Shown piece by piece: positions 56,413 through 64,000 of a stretch of 64,000 nucleotides of DNA. Each line of letters begins with the position of its first letter. The stretch's first letter is position 1. The notes beneath the pieces were generated by a model that was not told the DNA's origin, ran no database searches, and worked only from the letters and a program-made list of their open reading frames with translations. This DNA is from Brevibacterium marinum (lineage in GTDB: Bacteria > Actinomycetota > Actinomycetes > Actinomycetales > Brevibacteriaceae). A program made the position numbers and the translations under genes. The stretch lies in NCBI RefSeq assembly GCF_011927955.1, contig NZ_JAATJN010000001.1, forward strand, positions 496,001-560,000, written 5' to 3'.

Positions 56413-56476
56413 GTTGTCTCGGCGTTCATGCTCGGCGCGGCGTCGTTGTCTCGGCGTTCATGCTCGGCGCGGCATC
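56413..56476. repeat. 32-bp tandem repeat, 2 copies
   Basis: Units 56413-56444 and 56445-56476 begin GTTGTCTCGGCGTTCATGCT and differ at one base. They follow the palindrome remnant and contain its GTCTCGGCG arm sequence. Confidence 0.85.
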
Positions 56477-56534
56477 GCCATCTTGCCACTCACTCTCGCC
56501 CGACTTGACAGAGACGCCGATCACAGACGATATT

Positions 56535-56554
56535 TATTGACCAGATGGTCGTTT
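56535..56554. promoter_or_regulatory. Probable PaaR operator, thioesterase/paaK side
   Basis: GACCA-GA-TGGTC is a perfect 5-bp inverted repeat (56539-56550) within a larger weak palindrome. Same core as 56182-56201, and positioned to control the rightward paaI-paaK transcript. Confidence 0.55.
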
Positions 56555-56784
56555 ATTCTCCGACGACGCTCCAGGGGCACTCTCCTGCTGGGTTCCGCGA
56601 GGAATCGGCAACCATCATTCGCGTGCAGTCTCAGCGGCTGAGCGTGTCACCACCACAGTTGAATGCGCCTGCCGATCCGACGATAGAGCCACCTCGGCAG
56701 TGCCGACCCGGCAATACCTGCATGGCAAACCCGGCACGGCCGTCGCCCCAGCACAGGAATCAGCGACTCGAGGAGGAGCCTGAC

Positions 56785-57402
56785 ATGGGAGAAACCAGCC
56801 ACGAGGCCACGACCACGGCCCCCAGCGATGAAGGCACCCGCATTGACGGTGGTGCCCCCAACGACGACGTCCGAAGCGACGCTGACCTCCGCAACCACGA
56901 TGACACCCGCAGCGACGAAGGCGCCCCCAGCGACGCTGCCACCCGCGGGGGCCACACTGAGGAGCTGACCGGCGCCGCGGCGATGTTCGCCAACGATCGG
57001 GCCTCTCAGCATCTGGGCATCACCGTCGACGACCACGGTCCCGGCTGGGCGCGGTGCTCGATGACGATCACCGACATCATGGCCAATGGGCATTCGATCA
57101 CCCACGGCGGCTATATCTTCCTCTTCGCCGACACCACCTTTGCGATGGCCTGCAACTATCCCGGCTCGATCACAGTCGCCTCGGGCGGGGACATCGACTT
57201 CCTCAAACCCACCTACATCGGCGACGAGCTCGTCGCCCACGGCAGAGAGGTCGTCAAGCAGGGCCGCTCCGGCGTCTACGACATCGAGGTCACTCGCGGT
57301 GAGGAGATCGTCGCCGTCTACCGCGGACGTTCCCGCACCCTGCCCGCCCCGAAGCCGACAACAGCAGACGCCTCCGAGCCACCGAAGCCGACCTCACCCT
57401 GA
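56785..57402 (+). CDS. paaI: Hotdog-fold acyl-CoA thioesterase PaaI
   Basis: A 205-residue protein, start ATG 56785 with GAGGAGGAG upstream. Residues ~65-185 form the hotdog domain; MANGHSITHGGYIFLFADTT with its Asp and the ASGGDIDFLKPTYIGDEL strand are typical of PaaI. It hydrolyses stalled phenylacetyl-type CoA esters. The first 60 residues are an acidic low-complexity extension. Followed by paaK after 129 nt. Confidence 0.88.
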   Translation: MGETSHEATTTAPSDEGTRIDGGAPNDDVRSDADLRNHDDTRSDEGAPSDAATRGGHTEELTGAAAMFANDRASQHLGITVDDHGPGWARCSMTITDIMANGHSITHGGYIFLFADTTFAMACNYPGSITVASGGDIDFLKPTYIGDELVAHGREVVKQGRSGVYDIEVTRGEEIVAVYRGRSRTLPAPKPTTADASEPPKPTSP

Positions 57403-57531
57403 CCCACCTGGGCCGAACCCTGACCCGCCTGGCCCGAACCCGGCCACGCCTCACCCGGCGACGCTCGATACCGGCGCCCCACCTCGGCGCCCCACGAACC
57501 GCGAAGCACCACACGATCCACCAAGGAGACA

Positions 57532-58830
57532 ATGATGACTGCCAACGATCTCGACGCCGGTCAGCGCATGAGCCTGGACGAGCTGCGCGCCGATCAGCTC
57601 GCCAACCTCAAGTCCACGGTCACGAAGGTCTACGAGAATGTGCCGTTCTACCGGCAGGCCTTCGACGAGCTCGGCGTCACTCCTGCGGACATCACCAGCC
57701 TCGACGACATCGCGAAGCTGCCGTTCACGAACAAGCAGGACCTGCGCGACAACTACCCGTTCGGGCTGTTCGCCGTTCCGCAGGAGCAGGTCGCGCGCAT
57801 CCACGCCTCCTCGGGCACGACCGGTCTGCCGACGGTCGTCGGGTACACGATGGGCGATCTCGATAGGTGGGGCAGCCTCATCGCCCGGTCCATCCTCGGC
57901 GCCGGCGGCAAGCGCGGACAGATGATGCACAACGCCTACGGCTACGGCCTGTTCACCGGCGGTCTCGGCGTCCACGGCGCCGAACGTCACGGCTTCACGG
58001 TCGTGCCGATCTCCGGCGGCCAGACCCCGCGCCAGGTGCAGCTGATCCAGGACTTCAAACCCGAGATCATCACGGCCACACCCACCTATCTGCTGACGAT
58101 CCTCGACGAGTTCCACAAGCAGGGCATCGACCCCACGACGACGAGCCTGAAGACCGGGATCTGCGGCGCCGAACCGTGGACGGATGAGATGCGCAAGGAG
58201 ATCGAGAGGTCCTTCGACATCGACGCCGTCGACATCTACGGCCTGTCCGAGGTCATGGGCCCCGGCGTCGCCTGCGAATCCGCGGTGACCAAGGACGGGC
58301 CCACCATCTGGGAGGACCACTTCTACCCGGAGATCGTCGACCCCTTCACCGGTGACGTCCTGCCCGACGGTGAGGAGGGCGAACTCGTCTTCACCTCCCT
58401 GACGAAGGAGGCGCTGCCGATCATCCGCTACCGCACGCACGATCTGGCTCGCCTGCTCCCGGGCACCGCGAATCCGAGCTTCCGCCGCATCTCACGCATC
58501 ACCGGCCGCTCCGACGATCTCATGATCATCCGCGGCGTCAACGTCTACCCCGCCAACATCGAATCGGTGCTCTTCGAGTTCGAGCACCTGAGCCCCCACT
58601 TCCAGCTCGTGCTCACCCGCCCCGGCCGCATGGACGAGGTCACCGTCGAGGTCGAGTGCCGCGAAGGCGTCGGAGCCGTCGAGCTCGAAGGGCTGAATGG
58701 GCTCGTCGCCGCGCGAGTCAAGGAGCGCCTGGGCGTGACCTCGACCGTGTCGGTGCTCCAGCCGGGCGAACTGCCGCGCTCGGTGGGTAAGCTCAAGCGC
58801 ATCATCGACCGCCGAGAGGGCCTCAGGTGA
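57532..58830 (+). CDS. paaK: Phenylacetate-CoA ligase
   Basis: A 432-residue adenylate-forming enzyme; AAGGAGA precedes ATG 57532, and a second ATG follows at once. Motifs: HASSGTTGLPTVVGYT (ATP loop), AYGYGLFTGGLGVHGAERHG, YGLSEVMGPGVACE and GRSDDLMIIRGVNVYPANIE. It activates phenylacetate to phenylacetyl-CoA, the substrate of PaaABC. Confidence 0.95.
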   Translation: MMTANDLDAGQRMSLDELRADQLANLKSTVTKVYENVPFYRQAFDELGVTPADITSLDDIAKLPFTNKQDLRDNYPFGLFAVPQEQVARIHASSGTTGLPTVVGYTMGDLDRWGSLIARSILGAGGKRGQMMHNAYGYGLFTGGLGVHGAERHGFTVVPISGGQTPRQVQLIQDFKPEIITATPTYLLTILDEFHKQGIDPTTTSLKTGICGAEPWTDEMRKEIERSFDIDAVDIYGLSEVMGPGVACESAVTKDGPTIWEDHFYPEIVDPFTGDVLPDGEEGELVFTSLTKEALPIIRYRTHDLARLLPGTANPSFRRISRITGRSDDLMIIRGVNVYPANIESVLFEFEHLSPHFQLVLTRPGRMDEVTVEVECREGVGAVELEGLNGLVAARVKERLGVTSTVSVLQPGELPRSVGKLKRIIDRREGLR

Positions 58831-58874
58831 GCACTTCTGTGACTCGGATCGCGACGTTCGCCTCGTGGGCTGAT

Positions 58875-58880
58875 TAGACT
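58875..58880 (+). promoter_or_regulatory. -10 element, possible leaderless transcript of tetR
   Basis: TAGACT lies at the distance from ATG 58888 expected if transcription begins at the start codon. No Shine-Dalgarno sequence is visible. Confidence 0.35.
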
Positions 58881-58887
58881 GGTGCGC

Positions 58888-59667
58888 ATGCCGAAAACGA
58901 CCTCACCTGCACCGACACCAGACCTCGAGTCGGGTGTTGACCCGGACGCGAGGGCCGACCCGGACGTCGGGACAGACGCGCGGGCCGACCCGGACGTGAG
59001 CACAGACCCGGACGTCGGGACGGCTGCGTCGACACAGACAGAAGCCACCACCGCCGAGGCGAGCGCGCCCCGACAGCGCAAGCGCACCCGTCGTGGACGC
59101 CCTGGCTACGACCGGGAGACCCTGATCAACAAGGCCACCGAGGTCTTCGTCTCCCGCGGCTACGACGGCACCTCCATGGACACCGCGGCGCGTGAACTCG
59201 GCATCACGAAGTCCGCGATCTATCATCACGTGAAGTCGAAGGAAGAGCTGCTGCATCTGGCGATCAACCGCGGCATCAGCGCCCTCGACTCCGCGATCGA
59301 GGACGAAAGTCAGCGCAGCGGTCTCAACGCGCTCGAGCGCCTGCGCGCGGCCGTCCATGCCAGCGTGGTCATCCTCATCGAATACCACCACTCCGTGACT
59401 CTGCTGCTGCGGGTGCGCGGAAACTCGGCCGTCGAGATCGAGGCCCTCGACCAGCGCCGAAAGATCGACGACAAGATCAGAGCCCTGGTCGCCGAGGCGA
59501 TCGACGAGGGCGGTCTGCGCTCGGACTTCACGCCCGGCCTGATCACGCGCCTGCTCTTCGGCATGGTCAATTCCATCACCGAGTGGTATCGGCCCAGCTA
59601 CCCCGTCGACCCCGGAACCATCGCCGACGCAGTCACGTCAATGGCCTTCAACGGGCTGGAGGTCTGA
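58888..59667 (+). CDS. paaR: TetR-family regulator, probable PaaR
   Basis: A 259-residue regulator; ATG 58888, with GTG 58882 as alternative. After about 65 low-complexity residues (DPDVGTD-type repeats and a basic RKRTRRGRPG patch) comes a TetR HTH: NKATEVFVSRGYDGTSMDTA ... GITKSAIYHHVKSKEELL. Its position after paaK makes it the likely phenylacetyl-CoA-responsive repressor acting on the sites at 56182 and 56535. The assignment is positional. Confidence 0.78.
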   Translation: MPKTTSPAPTPDLESGVDPDARADPDVGTDARADPDVSTDPDVGTAASTQTEATTAEASAPRQRKRTRRGRPGYDRETLINKATEVFVSRGYDGTSMDTAARELGITKSAIYHHVKSKEELLHLAINRGISALDSAIEDESQRSGLNALERLRAAVHASVVILIEYHHSVTLLLRVRGNSAVEIEALDQRRKIDDKIRALVAEAIDEGGLRSDFTPGLITRLLFGMVNSITEWYRPSYPVDPGTIADAVTSMAFNGLEV

Positions 59668-59726
59668 ACAGTCGGCAAGTTCACCTCGAATAATTGCAAC
59701 CTGTCAAGGTGAACTTGCCGACTGTT
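59667..59726. terminator. 20-bp perfect stem-loop at convergent gene end
   Basis: Arms 59667-59686 and 59707-59726 are perfectly complementary over 20 bp with a 20-nt loop. The first base belongs to the tetR stop codon; the SMP-30 gene ends 27 nt further on. Likely bidirectional terminator. Confidence 0.7.
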
Positions 59727-59752
59727 GGCATACTGAGCGGGATCGCAGTCGA

Positions 59753-60595
59753 CTACCCCGCGAACTCGCGCAGAGGCTGCCCGGTCACACCCGCCTCGGC
59801 GACGAACAGCGCTCCTGCCAGCGAATCTGCCGATGTGTCCGCGTCCACCTGAGACGTGGTGATGAAGAGCCGGTCGAGGTTCATCCCACCGAATGTGCAG
59901 GCCGTCGTCTTGTCGGCGGGAACGTCGATGACTCCGTCCAGGATGCCATCGGGCCGGTAGCGGTGGATCGCTCCGGCGTTGACCACGGCCGTCCACACGC
60001 AGCCTTCAGCGTCGACGGTGAGCCCGTCGGGACGACCGCCGTCGGGGAGTTCGACGAGGACCCGACGGTTGCGCAGCCCCTTGTCGGGATCGAAGTCGAA
60101 GACGGCGACCTGGCCCGTGGCGGTGTCGTTGTAATAGGCGAGCGAACCGTCGGGACTCCACTCGAGGCCGTTGGATACGGTCACGCCCTCGAGCATGACG
60201 TCGACGCCGCCCTCGGGACCGAGACGATAGAGCGATGCCGCACCGGGTCGCTGATCGTAGGCCATCGAGCCGCACCAGAAGTTTCCCCGGGGATCGCAGC
60301 CGCCCTCGTTCATGCGGATGTCACTCGCCGTCCACACTTCGGGCAGAGCGGTGATCTGCCCATCGGGACTTTCGAGAGCGAACCCGCGCTCGATCCCGAT
60401 CACCGCGCCACCGCCTCGGCGAGGGCGAACTGCGGCGGCGACCCGGGCGACGTGCCTGCGTTCGACCCGGTCCTCGCGCAATGTCAGTATGTCGCCAGCG
60501 AGCATGTCGACCCAGCGCAGGCCGCCCCAGGACGGCGACCATGCGGGCCCTTCGCCGTGGCAGGCGATCGGGTCGGTGACCTGCTCGGCCCTCAT
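59753..60595 (-). CDS. SMP-30/gluconolactonase-family protein
   Basis: A 280-residue six-bladed beta-propeller of the SMP-30/LRE family. The metal ligands appear at CHGEGPAWSP (Glu), SNGLEWSPDG (Asn) and GRPDGLTVDAEG (Asp), with MNEGGCDPRGNFWCGSM lining the site. It should hydrolyse a sugar lactone. Its start overlaps the stop of the G6PDH-like gene by 4 nt, so it probably opens the lactone made by that enzyme. Confidence 0.85.
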   Translation of the reverse strand: MRAEQVTDPIACHGEGPAWSPSWGGLRWVDMLAGDILTLREDRVERRHVARVAAAVRPRRGGGAVIGIERGFALESPDGQITALPEVWTASDIRMNEGGCDPRGNFWCGSMAYDQRPGAASLYRLGPEGGVDVMLEGVTVSNGLEWSPDGSLAYYNDTATGQVAVFDFDPDKGLRNRRVLVELPDGGRPDGLTVDAEGCVWTAVVNAGAIHRYRPDGILDGVIDVPADKTTACTFGGMNLDRLFITTSQVDADTSADSLAGALFVAEAGVTGQPLREFAG

Positions 60596-62235
60596 GGCTG
60601 CCGCTCTGAGGCGGGCTGCTCCACGTCGGGCCGCTGACCTTGGAACGGCTGCTGCTCCACGTCGGGCCGCCGACCTGGGACCGGCTGCTGCTTTGCGTCG
60701 GACAACTGCCCCGAGGCCGGCTGCGGCCTCGGCCCGGTCGGCGGTTCCGAGTCCGGTCCGGCGCTGCCCGCGGGATAGTCCTCCATCGACACGTCACCGG
60801 ATGCCCACGCTTCCATGACCGGGGTGAGGATCTGCCAGGACAGCATCGATTCCTCCGGCCCGGCGGCCAGATCCGACTCCCCTGCGAGGACGTCCTTGAG
60901 CACGTGTCCGTACGGGGTGAAGTCGGGCCTGGGCTGGTCACCGATCAGACTCAGCCTCGCCGACCGGTCACGGGAGCTGCTCGAATTGAGATCGAGCTCG
61001 ACGTCGAATGGGCCGTCGAGGCCGATCCACAGGCGTGCGCCCTCCTGTGCGGCACCGACCGGGCGAAAGAGGACCTCGATGCCCTTGCGCATGCGGGCGA
61101 GTGCCTTTCCCGTGCGCAGACGAAACCGCGTGCCCTGCCAGCGGGGCGAATCGATGTGCAGAACCACCTCGGCGAAGGTCTCCGTACTTTGGCTCCCGTC
61201 GACACCCTCCTCGTCGACGTAGTCGGGGACCTGTTTTCCCTCGGCCTCCGCATCGTCGGCGAGAGTTCCCGCGGTGTAGCGGGCCCGGCGGGTCGACGTC
61301 AGGACGTCATCGCCCGACAGCGGACGAACGGCGGAGAGGAGTTCGGTCTTGCGGGCTCGCAGCTTCGCCGCGCTCGGCCACCCCGATTCGATCCCTGCGG
61401 GCCGCTCCATGGCGCTCATGGTCAGCAGCTGCATCAGGTGGTTCTGCAGGACGTCCTTGAGCGCGCCCGTGCTGTCGTAGAACCGGGCGCGCCCCTCGAG
61501 CGCGATGGATTCCTCCCACAGCAGCCGGAACTCGGCGATGTGCTCACCGTTCCACACGGCCTCCGGCAGCGGATTGGCGAACCGCAGCGGCAGCATCGCC
61601 TGCAGAGGAGCCATCCCGAGCGCATGGTCGACGTTGAAGACCATCTGGGCAGCATCGTCACCGAAGAGCTCGCCGAGGAGGTCGTCCAGTTCGCCGGCAC
61701 CGTTGAGGTCATCGCCGAAGGGCTTCTCCATCGCAATCCGACTGCCCTGGGGAAGACCCGCGGCGGCCAAGGCTCGCAGGGCATCGGGCATGAGACCGGT
61801 GGGCAGGGCGAGGTAGACGGTGACCGGAGGGTCCCGAACGGGGGCGGAACCTGCACCGGACTCGGGGGCGGATTTGGGAGCGGACGCAGACTTGGGCGCG
61901 GGCGCGGGCGCGGAAGCGGCTTTGGGCGCGGGCGCGGAGGTCGACTCGGCGATGAGATCGGCCATATCGGCAGCGTCGGTGACATCCGTGGACCTGTACC
62001 GAGTCCGGTCGAGGATCCAGCTGCGGGCGCTTTCGGGATGTTCGGCGCCGTGCTCGTTTAGCTTCTTCGCGGCATGGTCTCGGTAGGCCTCGTGCGTCAT
62101 TTCGGCCGTCGCCACTGCCGTGAGTGAGAAGTCCTGCGGGAGCGTCTCGGCGGCGGCGAGCTCCGCCAGTGCCGGCAGCAGGAACCGTCCTGCGAGGTCA
62201 CCTGTGGCACCGAAGATGATGAGGGTGGAGTTCAC
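60592..62235 (-). CDS. Divergent glucose-6-phosphate dehydrogenase-like enzyme
   Basis: A 547-residue G6PDH-family protein starting at GTG 62235 (GGGAG four bases upstream). NADP loop IIFGATGDLAGRFLLPAL, conserved MEKPFG, catalytic-His segment in DVLQNHLMQLL and RTGKALARMR. The canonical RIDHYLGKE is changed to NVDHALGMA: the Asp-His pair is kept but the Lys is lost. A Ser/Ala/Pro/Lys linker (about 61830-61945) and a repetitive QRPDVEQ-type tail (60595-60730) are added. With the coupled lactonase it may oxidise a sugar or sugar phosphate other than glucose 6-phosphate. Confidence 0.8.
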   Translation of the reverse strand: MNSTLIIFGATGDLAGRFLLPALAELAAAETLPQDFSLTAVATAEMTHEAYRDHAAKKLNEHGAEHPESARSWILDRTRYRSTDVTDAADMADLIAESTSAPAPKAASAPAPAPKSASAPKSAPESGAGSAPVRDPPVTVYLALPTGLMPDALRALAAAGLPQGSRIAMEKPFGDDLNGAGELDDLLGELFGDDAAQMVFNVDHALGMAPLQAMLPLRFANPLPEAVWNGEHIAEFRLLWEESIALEGRARFYDSTGALKDVLQNHLMQLLTMSAMERPAGIESGWPSAAKLRARKTELLSAVRPLSGDDVLTSTRRARYTAGTLADDAEAEGKQVPDYVDEEGVDGSQSTETFAEVVLHIDSPRWQGTRFRLRTGKALARMRKGIEVLFRPVGAAQEGARLWIGLDGPFDVELDLNSSSSRDRSARLSLIGDQPRPDFTPYGHVLKDVLAGESDLAAGPEESMLSWQILTPVMEAWASGDVSMEDYPAGSAGPDSEPPTGPRPQPASGQLSDAKQQPVPGRRPDVEQQPFQGQRPDVEQPASERQP

Positions 62236-62390
62236 TGTGCTCCCTGTCGACGGACTTCCGCTCGAGACGAGTTGCCGAGTCGTGTCGCCCAGGCTACTCC
62301 GTCGGCCTCGGAACACTTATGGAAGTCTCAGACCACTTATGGAATCAGCCACTTCGAAGGCGCACCACCAGGCCCTCGCCCGGGGTGTGG

Positions 62391-62490
62391 GCCACTGCCA
62401 GGACACTACCCGGGGTGTGGGCCACTGCCAGGACACTACCCGGGGTGTGGGCCACTGCCAGGACACCATCCGGGGTGTGAGCGTGTGAGC
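62391..62490. repeat. 30-bp tandem repeat, 3.3 copies
   Basis: Units start at 62391, 62421 and 62451, beginning CGGGGTGTGGGCCACTGCCA; a partial fourth begins at 62481. The first two are identical and the third differs near its end. No spacers, so not a CRISPR array. Confidence 0.9.
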
Positions 62491-62513
62491 TACGGCAGCC
62501 ACTCCACTGGCGC

Positions 62514-62600
62514 CGAGACCACGCCGGAGCGCCGAGACGACGACGCCGTGCCGAAACGGCTGTGCGCGCACAGTCGTCTCGGGGCTCCGGCGTGGTCTCG
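62514..62600. repeat. Dispersed palindrome, copy D
   Basis: Arms 62514-62539 and 62575-62600 pair over 26 bp with one mismatch; the 35-nt loop includes CCGAAACGGCTGTGCGCGCA. Arms and loop core match copy A at 28709-28776 in inverted orientation. Confidence 0.8.
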
Positions 62601-62688
62601 AGTGCCCGGCTGTTGCGCGTCTGCTGCGCGGCTGTTGGGGGAGGCTGGACTGCGGCATGCGTTGGGCAGCGGCGCGCCGATGGGCTCG

Positions 62689-63318
62689 TCAGCGCAGCGC
62701 TGCCATGCCGGCGGCAAGAACCCAGCCCAAGGTCGAGTCCATCTCGTCGAGCAGCTCATCACGCGGCGGCTGGTATTCGCTGATCACCCAGTCGACGACC
62801 ATCTGCACACCCGCACCGACGAGCACATCGCCGAGAACGCGCTGCTGACCTGCAGCGAGCTCGGGGCCGGCAACAGTCGCAGACAGACGGTTCGCGAGTT
62901 CGTCACCGATCGTGCGCGCTTGCCGGCGATACAGTTCATCGACGCGCGCGCTCACTCCCAGGACCTCGAAGAGGTGGACTCGCGCCTGCACCGGATTGGC
63001 CTGCGCCCAGGTCAGAAAACCAGCCATGAATCCCCGCAGCACCGTCGCGGCATCCTCGCCCTCGCCGGCAAGCACCGAGGCGCGCAGGTCGGCGACCACC
63101 CGCCCGTAGACCTCGCAGAGGAGATCCTCCAGCGTGGCGAACGACTCGTAGAAGTAGCGCTTGTTGAGACCGGCCTCCGCACAGATCGAGCCGACGGTGG
63201 CAGCGCGATAGCCCTGAGTGCCGAACAGCGAGATCCCGGCGGCGATGAGCTCCTCACGGCGAGCGCTCTCACGCTCCTCACGGCTGGCACCTGCATACGG
63301 ACGTCCCTGATCACTCAC
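62689..63318 (-). CDS. TetR-family regulator divergent from glpD
   Basis: A 209-residue regulator; GTG 63318 gives a normal family length, while the longer frame runs into the glpD side without homology. HTH: EELIAAGISLFGTQGYRAAT ... EAGLNKRYFYESFATLEDLL. The C-terminal ligand domain is typical in length. It probably represses glpD and itself via the palindrome at 63355-63374. Confidence 0.85.
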   Translation of the reverse strand: MSDQGRPYAGASREERESARREELIAAGISLFGTQGYRAATVGSICAEAGLNKRYFYESFATLEDLLCEVYGRVVADLRASVLAGEGEDAATVLRGFMAGFLTWAQANPVQARVHLFEVLGVSARVDELYRRQARTIGDELANRLSATVAGPELAAGQQRVLGDVLVGAGVQMVVDWVISEYQPPRDELLDEMDSTLGWVLAAGMAALR

Positions 63319-63354
63319 ACTGTGATCTTGACAACAAGGACCGACGATTGCAAA

Positions 63355-63374
63355 CTGGTACGACTTCGTACCAG
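63355..63374. promoter_or_regulatory. TetR operator between tetR and glpD
   Basis: CTGGTACGA-CT-TCGTACCAG is a perfect 9-bp inverted repeat with a 2-nt centre, a standard TetR-type 20-bp operator. A TTGACA lies upstream at 63328-63333 facing glpD. Confidence 0.75.
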
Positions 63375-63385
63375 AAAGGTCGGGA

Positions 63386-64000
63386 ATGACATCCAGCACC
63401 TCAGGCAACACCGCACTCAACGCCGAACGGCGCAGGCAGGACCTCGCAGAACTCTCAGAGGCAGAGGCGTCGGGGGCAGAGCCTGTCGACCTCGTGGTGA
63501 TCGGCGGCGGCATCACCGGTGTCGGCGTCGCACTCGATGCGGCGTCCCGCGGGCTGAGCGTCGTGCTCATCGAGCGCCGGGACCTCGCCTCGGGCACCAG
63601 CAGCTGGAGTTCGAAGCTGGCCCACGGCGGCCTGCGCTACCTGGCGAAGCTCGACGTCCCGATCGCATGGGAGTCCGCCGTCGAACGCGGCCACCTGATG
63701 AGCCGGATCGCGCCGCACCTGATCCGACCGCTGCAGATGCTCTTCCCGCTGCACACCCAGGTCAGCCACTTCGACGCCACGCTGACCGGCACCGGATTCT
63801 TCGCGGGCGATGTGCTGCGGATGCTGGCACGCACCCCGAAAACGCTGCTCCCCCACCCCAGCCGAGTATCCCCCGCCGACGTCTGCCGACTTGCTCCGGC
63901 CACGGCCACCACCGGGCTGCGCGGCGGTCTGCTCAGCTGGGACGGCCAGATCGTCGACGATGCCCGACTCGTCGTGACCATGGCCCGCACCGCTGCCTCC
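63386..64000 (+). CDS. glpD: Glycerol-3-phosphate dehydrogenase/oxidase, N-terminal part
   Basis: 205 residues before the window ends, start ATG 63386. FAD motif LVVIGGGITGVGVALDAASR and the GlpD signature SSKLAHGGLRYLAKLD followed by ERGHLMSRIAPHLIRPLQML. It oxidises glycerol 3-phosphate to dihydroxyacetone phosphate at the membrane. Expression is probably controlled by the divergent TetR. Confidence 0.92.
   Translation, partial: MTSSTSGNTALNAERRRQDLAELSEAEASGAEPVDLVVIGGGITGVGVALDAASRGLSVVLIERRDLASGTSSWSSKLAHGGLRYLAKLDVPIAWESAVERGHLMSRIAPHLIRPLQMLFPLHTQVSHFDATLTGTGFFAGDVLRMLARTPKTLLPHPSRVSPADVCRLAPATATTGLRGGLLSWDGQIVDDARLVVTMARTAAS

Larger units (their letters stand above)
56016..56784. other. 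Divergent regulatory region of the paa cluster
   Basis: This 769-nt gap between paaA and the thioesterase gene holds the repeats at 56035-56150, operator-like sites at 56182-56201 and 56535-56554, a dispersed-palindrome remnant at 56353-56400, the 32-bp tandem repeat at 56413-56476, and a leader with GAGGAGGAG before the thioesterase. No convincing gene is present. Confidence 0.7.
62236..62688. other. Intergenic region with 30-bp repeats and a dispersed palindrome
   Basis: Between the tetR stop and the G6PDH-like start. It contains the 30-bp tandem array (62391-62490) and palindrome copy D (62514-62600). Frames on both strands here are repeat-derived and not supported as genes. Confidence 0.7.

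Noticed and set aside
60640..62061. Rightward frame over the G6PDH-like gene
   Set aside because: Shadow; the Arg/Gly-rich end derives from the Ala/Pro linker repeats.
62391..62490. CRISPR array
   Set aside because: Repeats are head-to-tail with no unique spacers and no cas genes nearby.
62317..62658. Small gene with WQWPTPR repeats, leftward
   Set aside because: Made entirely of the tandem repeat and dispersed palindrome; no start signal or homology.

Overview
The window is high-GC actinobacterial DNA. Gene content best fits a Brevibacterium-like member of the Micrococcales: a complete phenylacetyl-CoA epoxidase operon, a Rieske-type glycine betaine demethylase next to a dimethylglycine oxidase very close to the Arthrobacter enzyme, a TRAP carboxylate importer with a CoA ligase, and an OFA antiporter with its small partner. 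The genus is an inference; no rRNA or tRNA gene is present. The window is cut inside an MFS exporter at the left edge and inside glpD at the right edge. No phage, insertion sequence or CRISPR array was seen.

Layout. 1-2.9 kb: end of an MFS exporter, an ArsR/SRPBCC pair behind two palindromic operators, and a Cds1-like cysteine desulfhydrase. 3-10.8 kb: a tightly packed six-gene peptide ABC operon (binding lipoprotein, two permeases, gamma-glutamyltransferase, double ATPase, GntR regulator) with two GntR-type operators. 10.9-20.8 kb: single genes (DUF1275 protein, D-threonine aldolase/D-serine dehydratase-like enzyme, MarR plus FUSC exporter, M20 dipeptidase divergent from LysR, an IclR/PPC-domain pair behind three phased palindromes, MOSC protein). 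20.8-28.6 kb: one leftward run of thiolase, acyl-CoA ligase, SDR, TRAP DctP-DctQ-DctM and SDR, which looks like uptake and beta-oxidation-like breakdown of an unknown carboxylic acid. 28.8-32.3 kb: GltS symporter plus a FAD amine oxidase, divergent from RpiR. 32.4-40.8 kb: betaine catabolism (gbcA, gbcB, dimethylglycine oxidase), a divergent LysR and glutathione-independent formaldehyde dehydrogenase. 40.9-47.8 kb: amidohydrolase, RibD-like reductase, a decayed HxlR regulator, VOC protein, SurA_N lipoprotein, OFA antiporter with a 56-residue membrane partner, TVP38 protein, and a YdhK lipoprotein under a probable copper operator. 47.8-59.7 kb: phenylacetate degradation (paaABCDE, thiolase, paaF, paaH, paaG leftward; thioesterase, paaK and a TetR rightward). 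59.7-64 kb: an operon of a divergent glucose-6-phosphate dehydrogenase and an SMP-30 lactonase, then TetR divergent from glpD.

The catabolic modules fit together. Betaine demethylation yields formaldehyde, which the neighbouring dehydrogenase can oxidise; dimethylglycine oxidase passes its one-carbon unit to folate. Phenylacetate degradation ends in acetyl-CoA and succinyl-CoA, but no paaZ ring-cleavage gene is in the window.

Two non-coding patterns recur. Long stem-loops sit at three convergent gene ends, and a dispersed palindrome family appears in several gaps. Many conserved proteins also carry expanded low-complexity linkers or tails encoded by in-frame tandem repeats.
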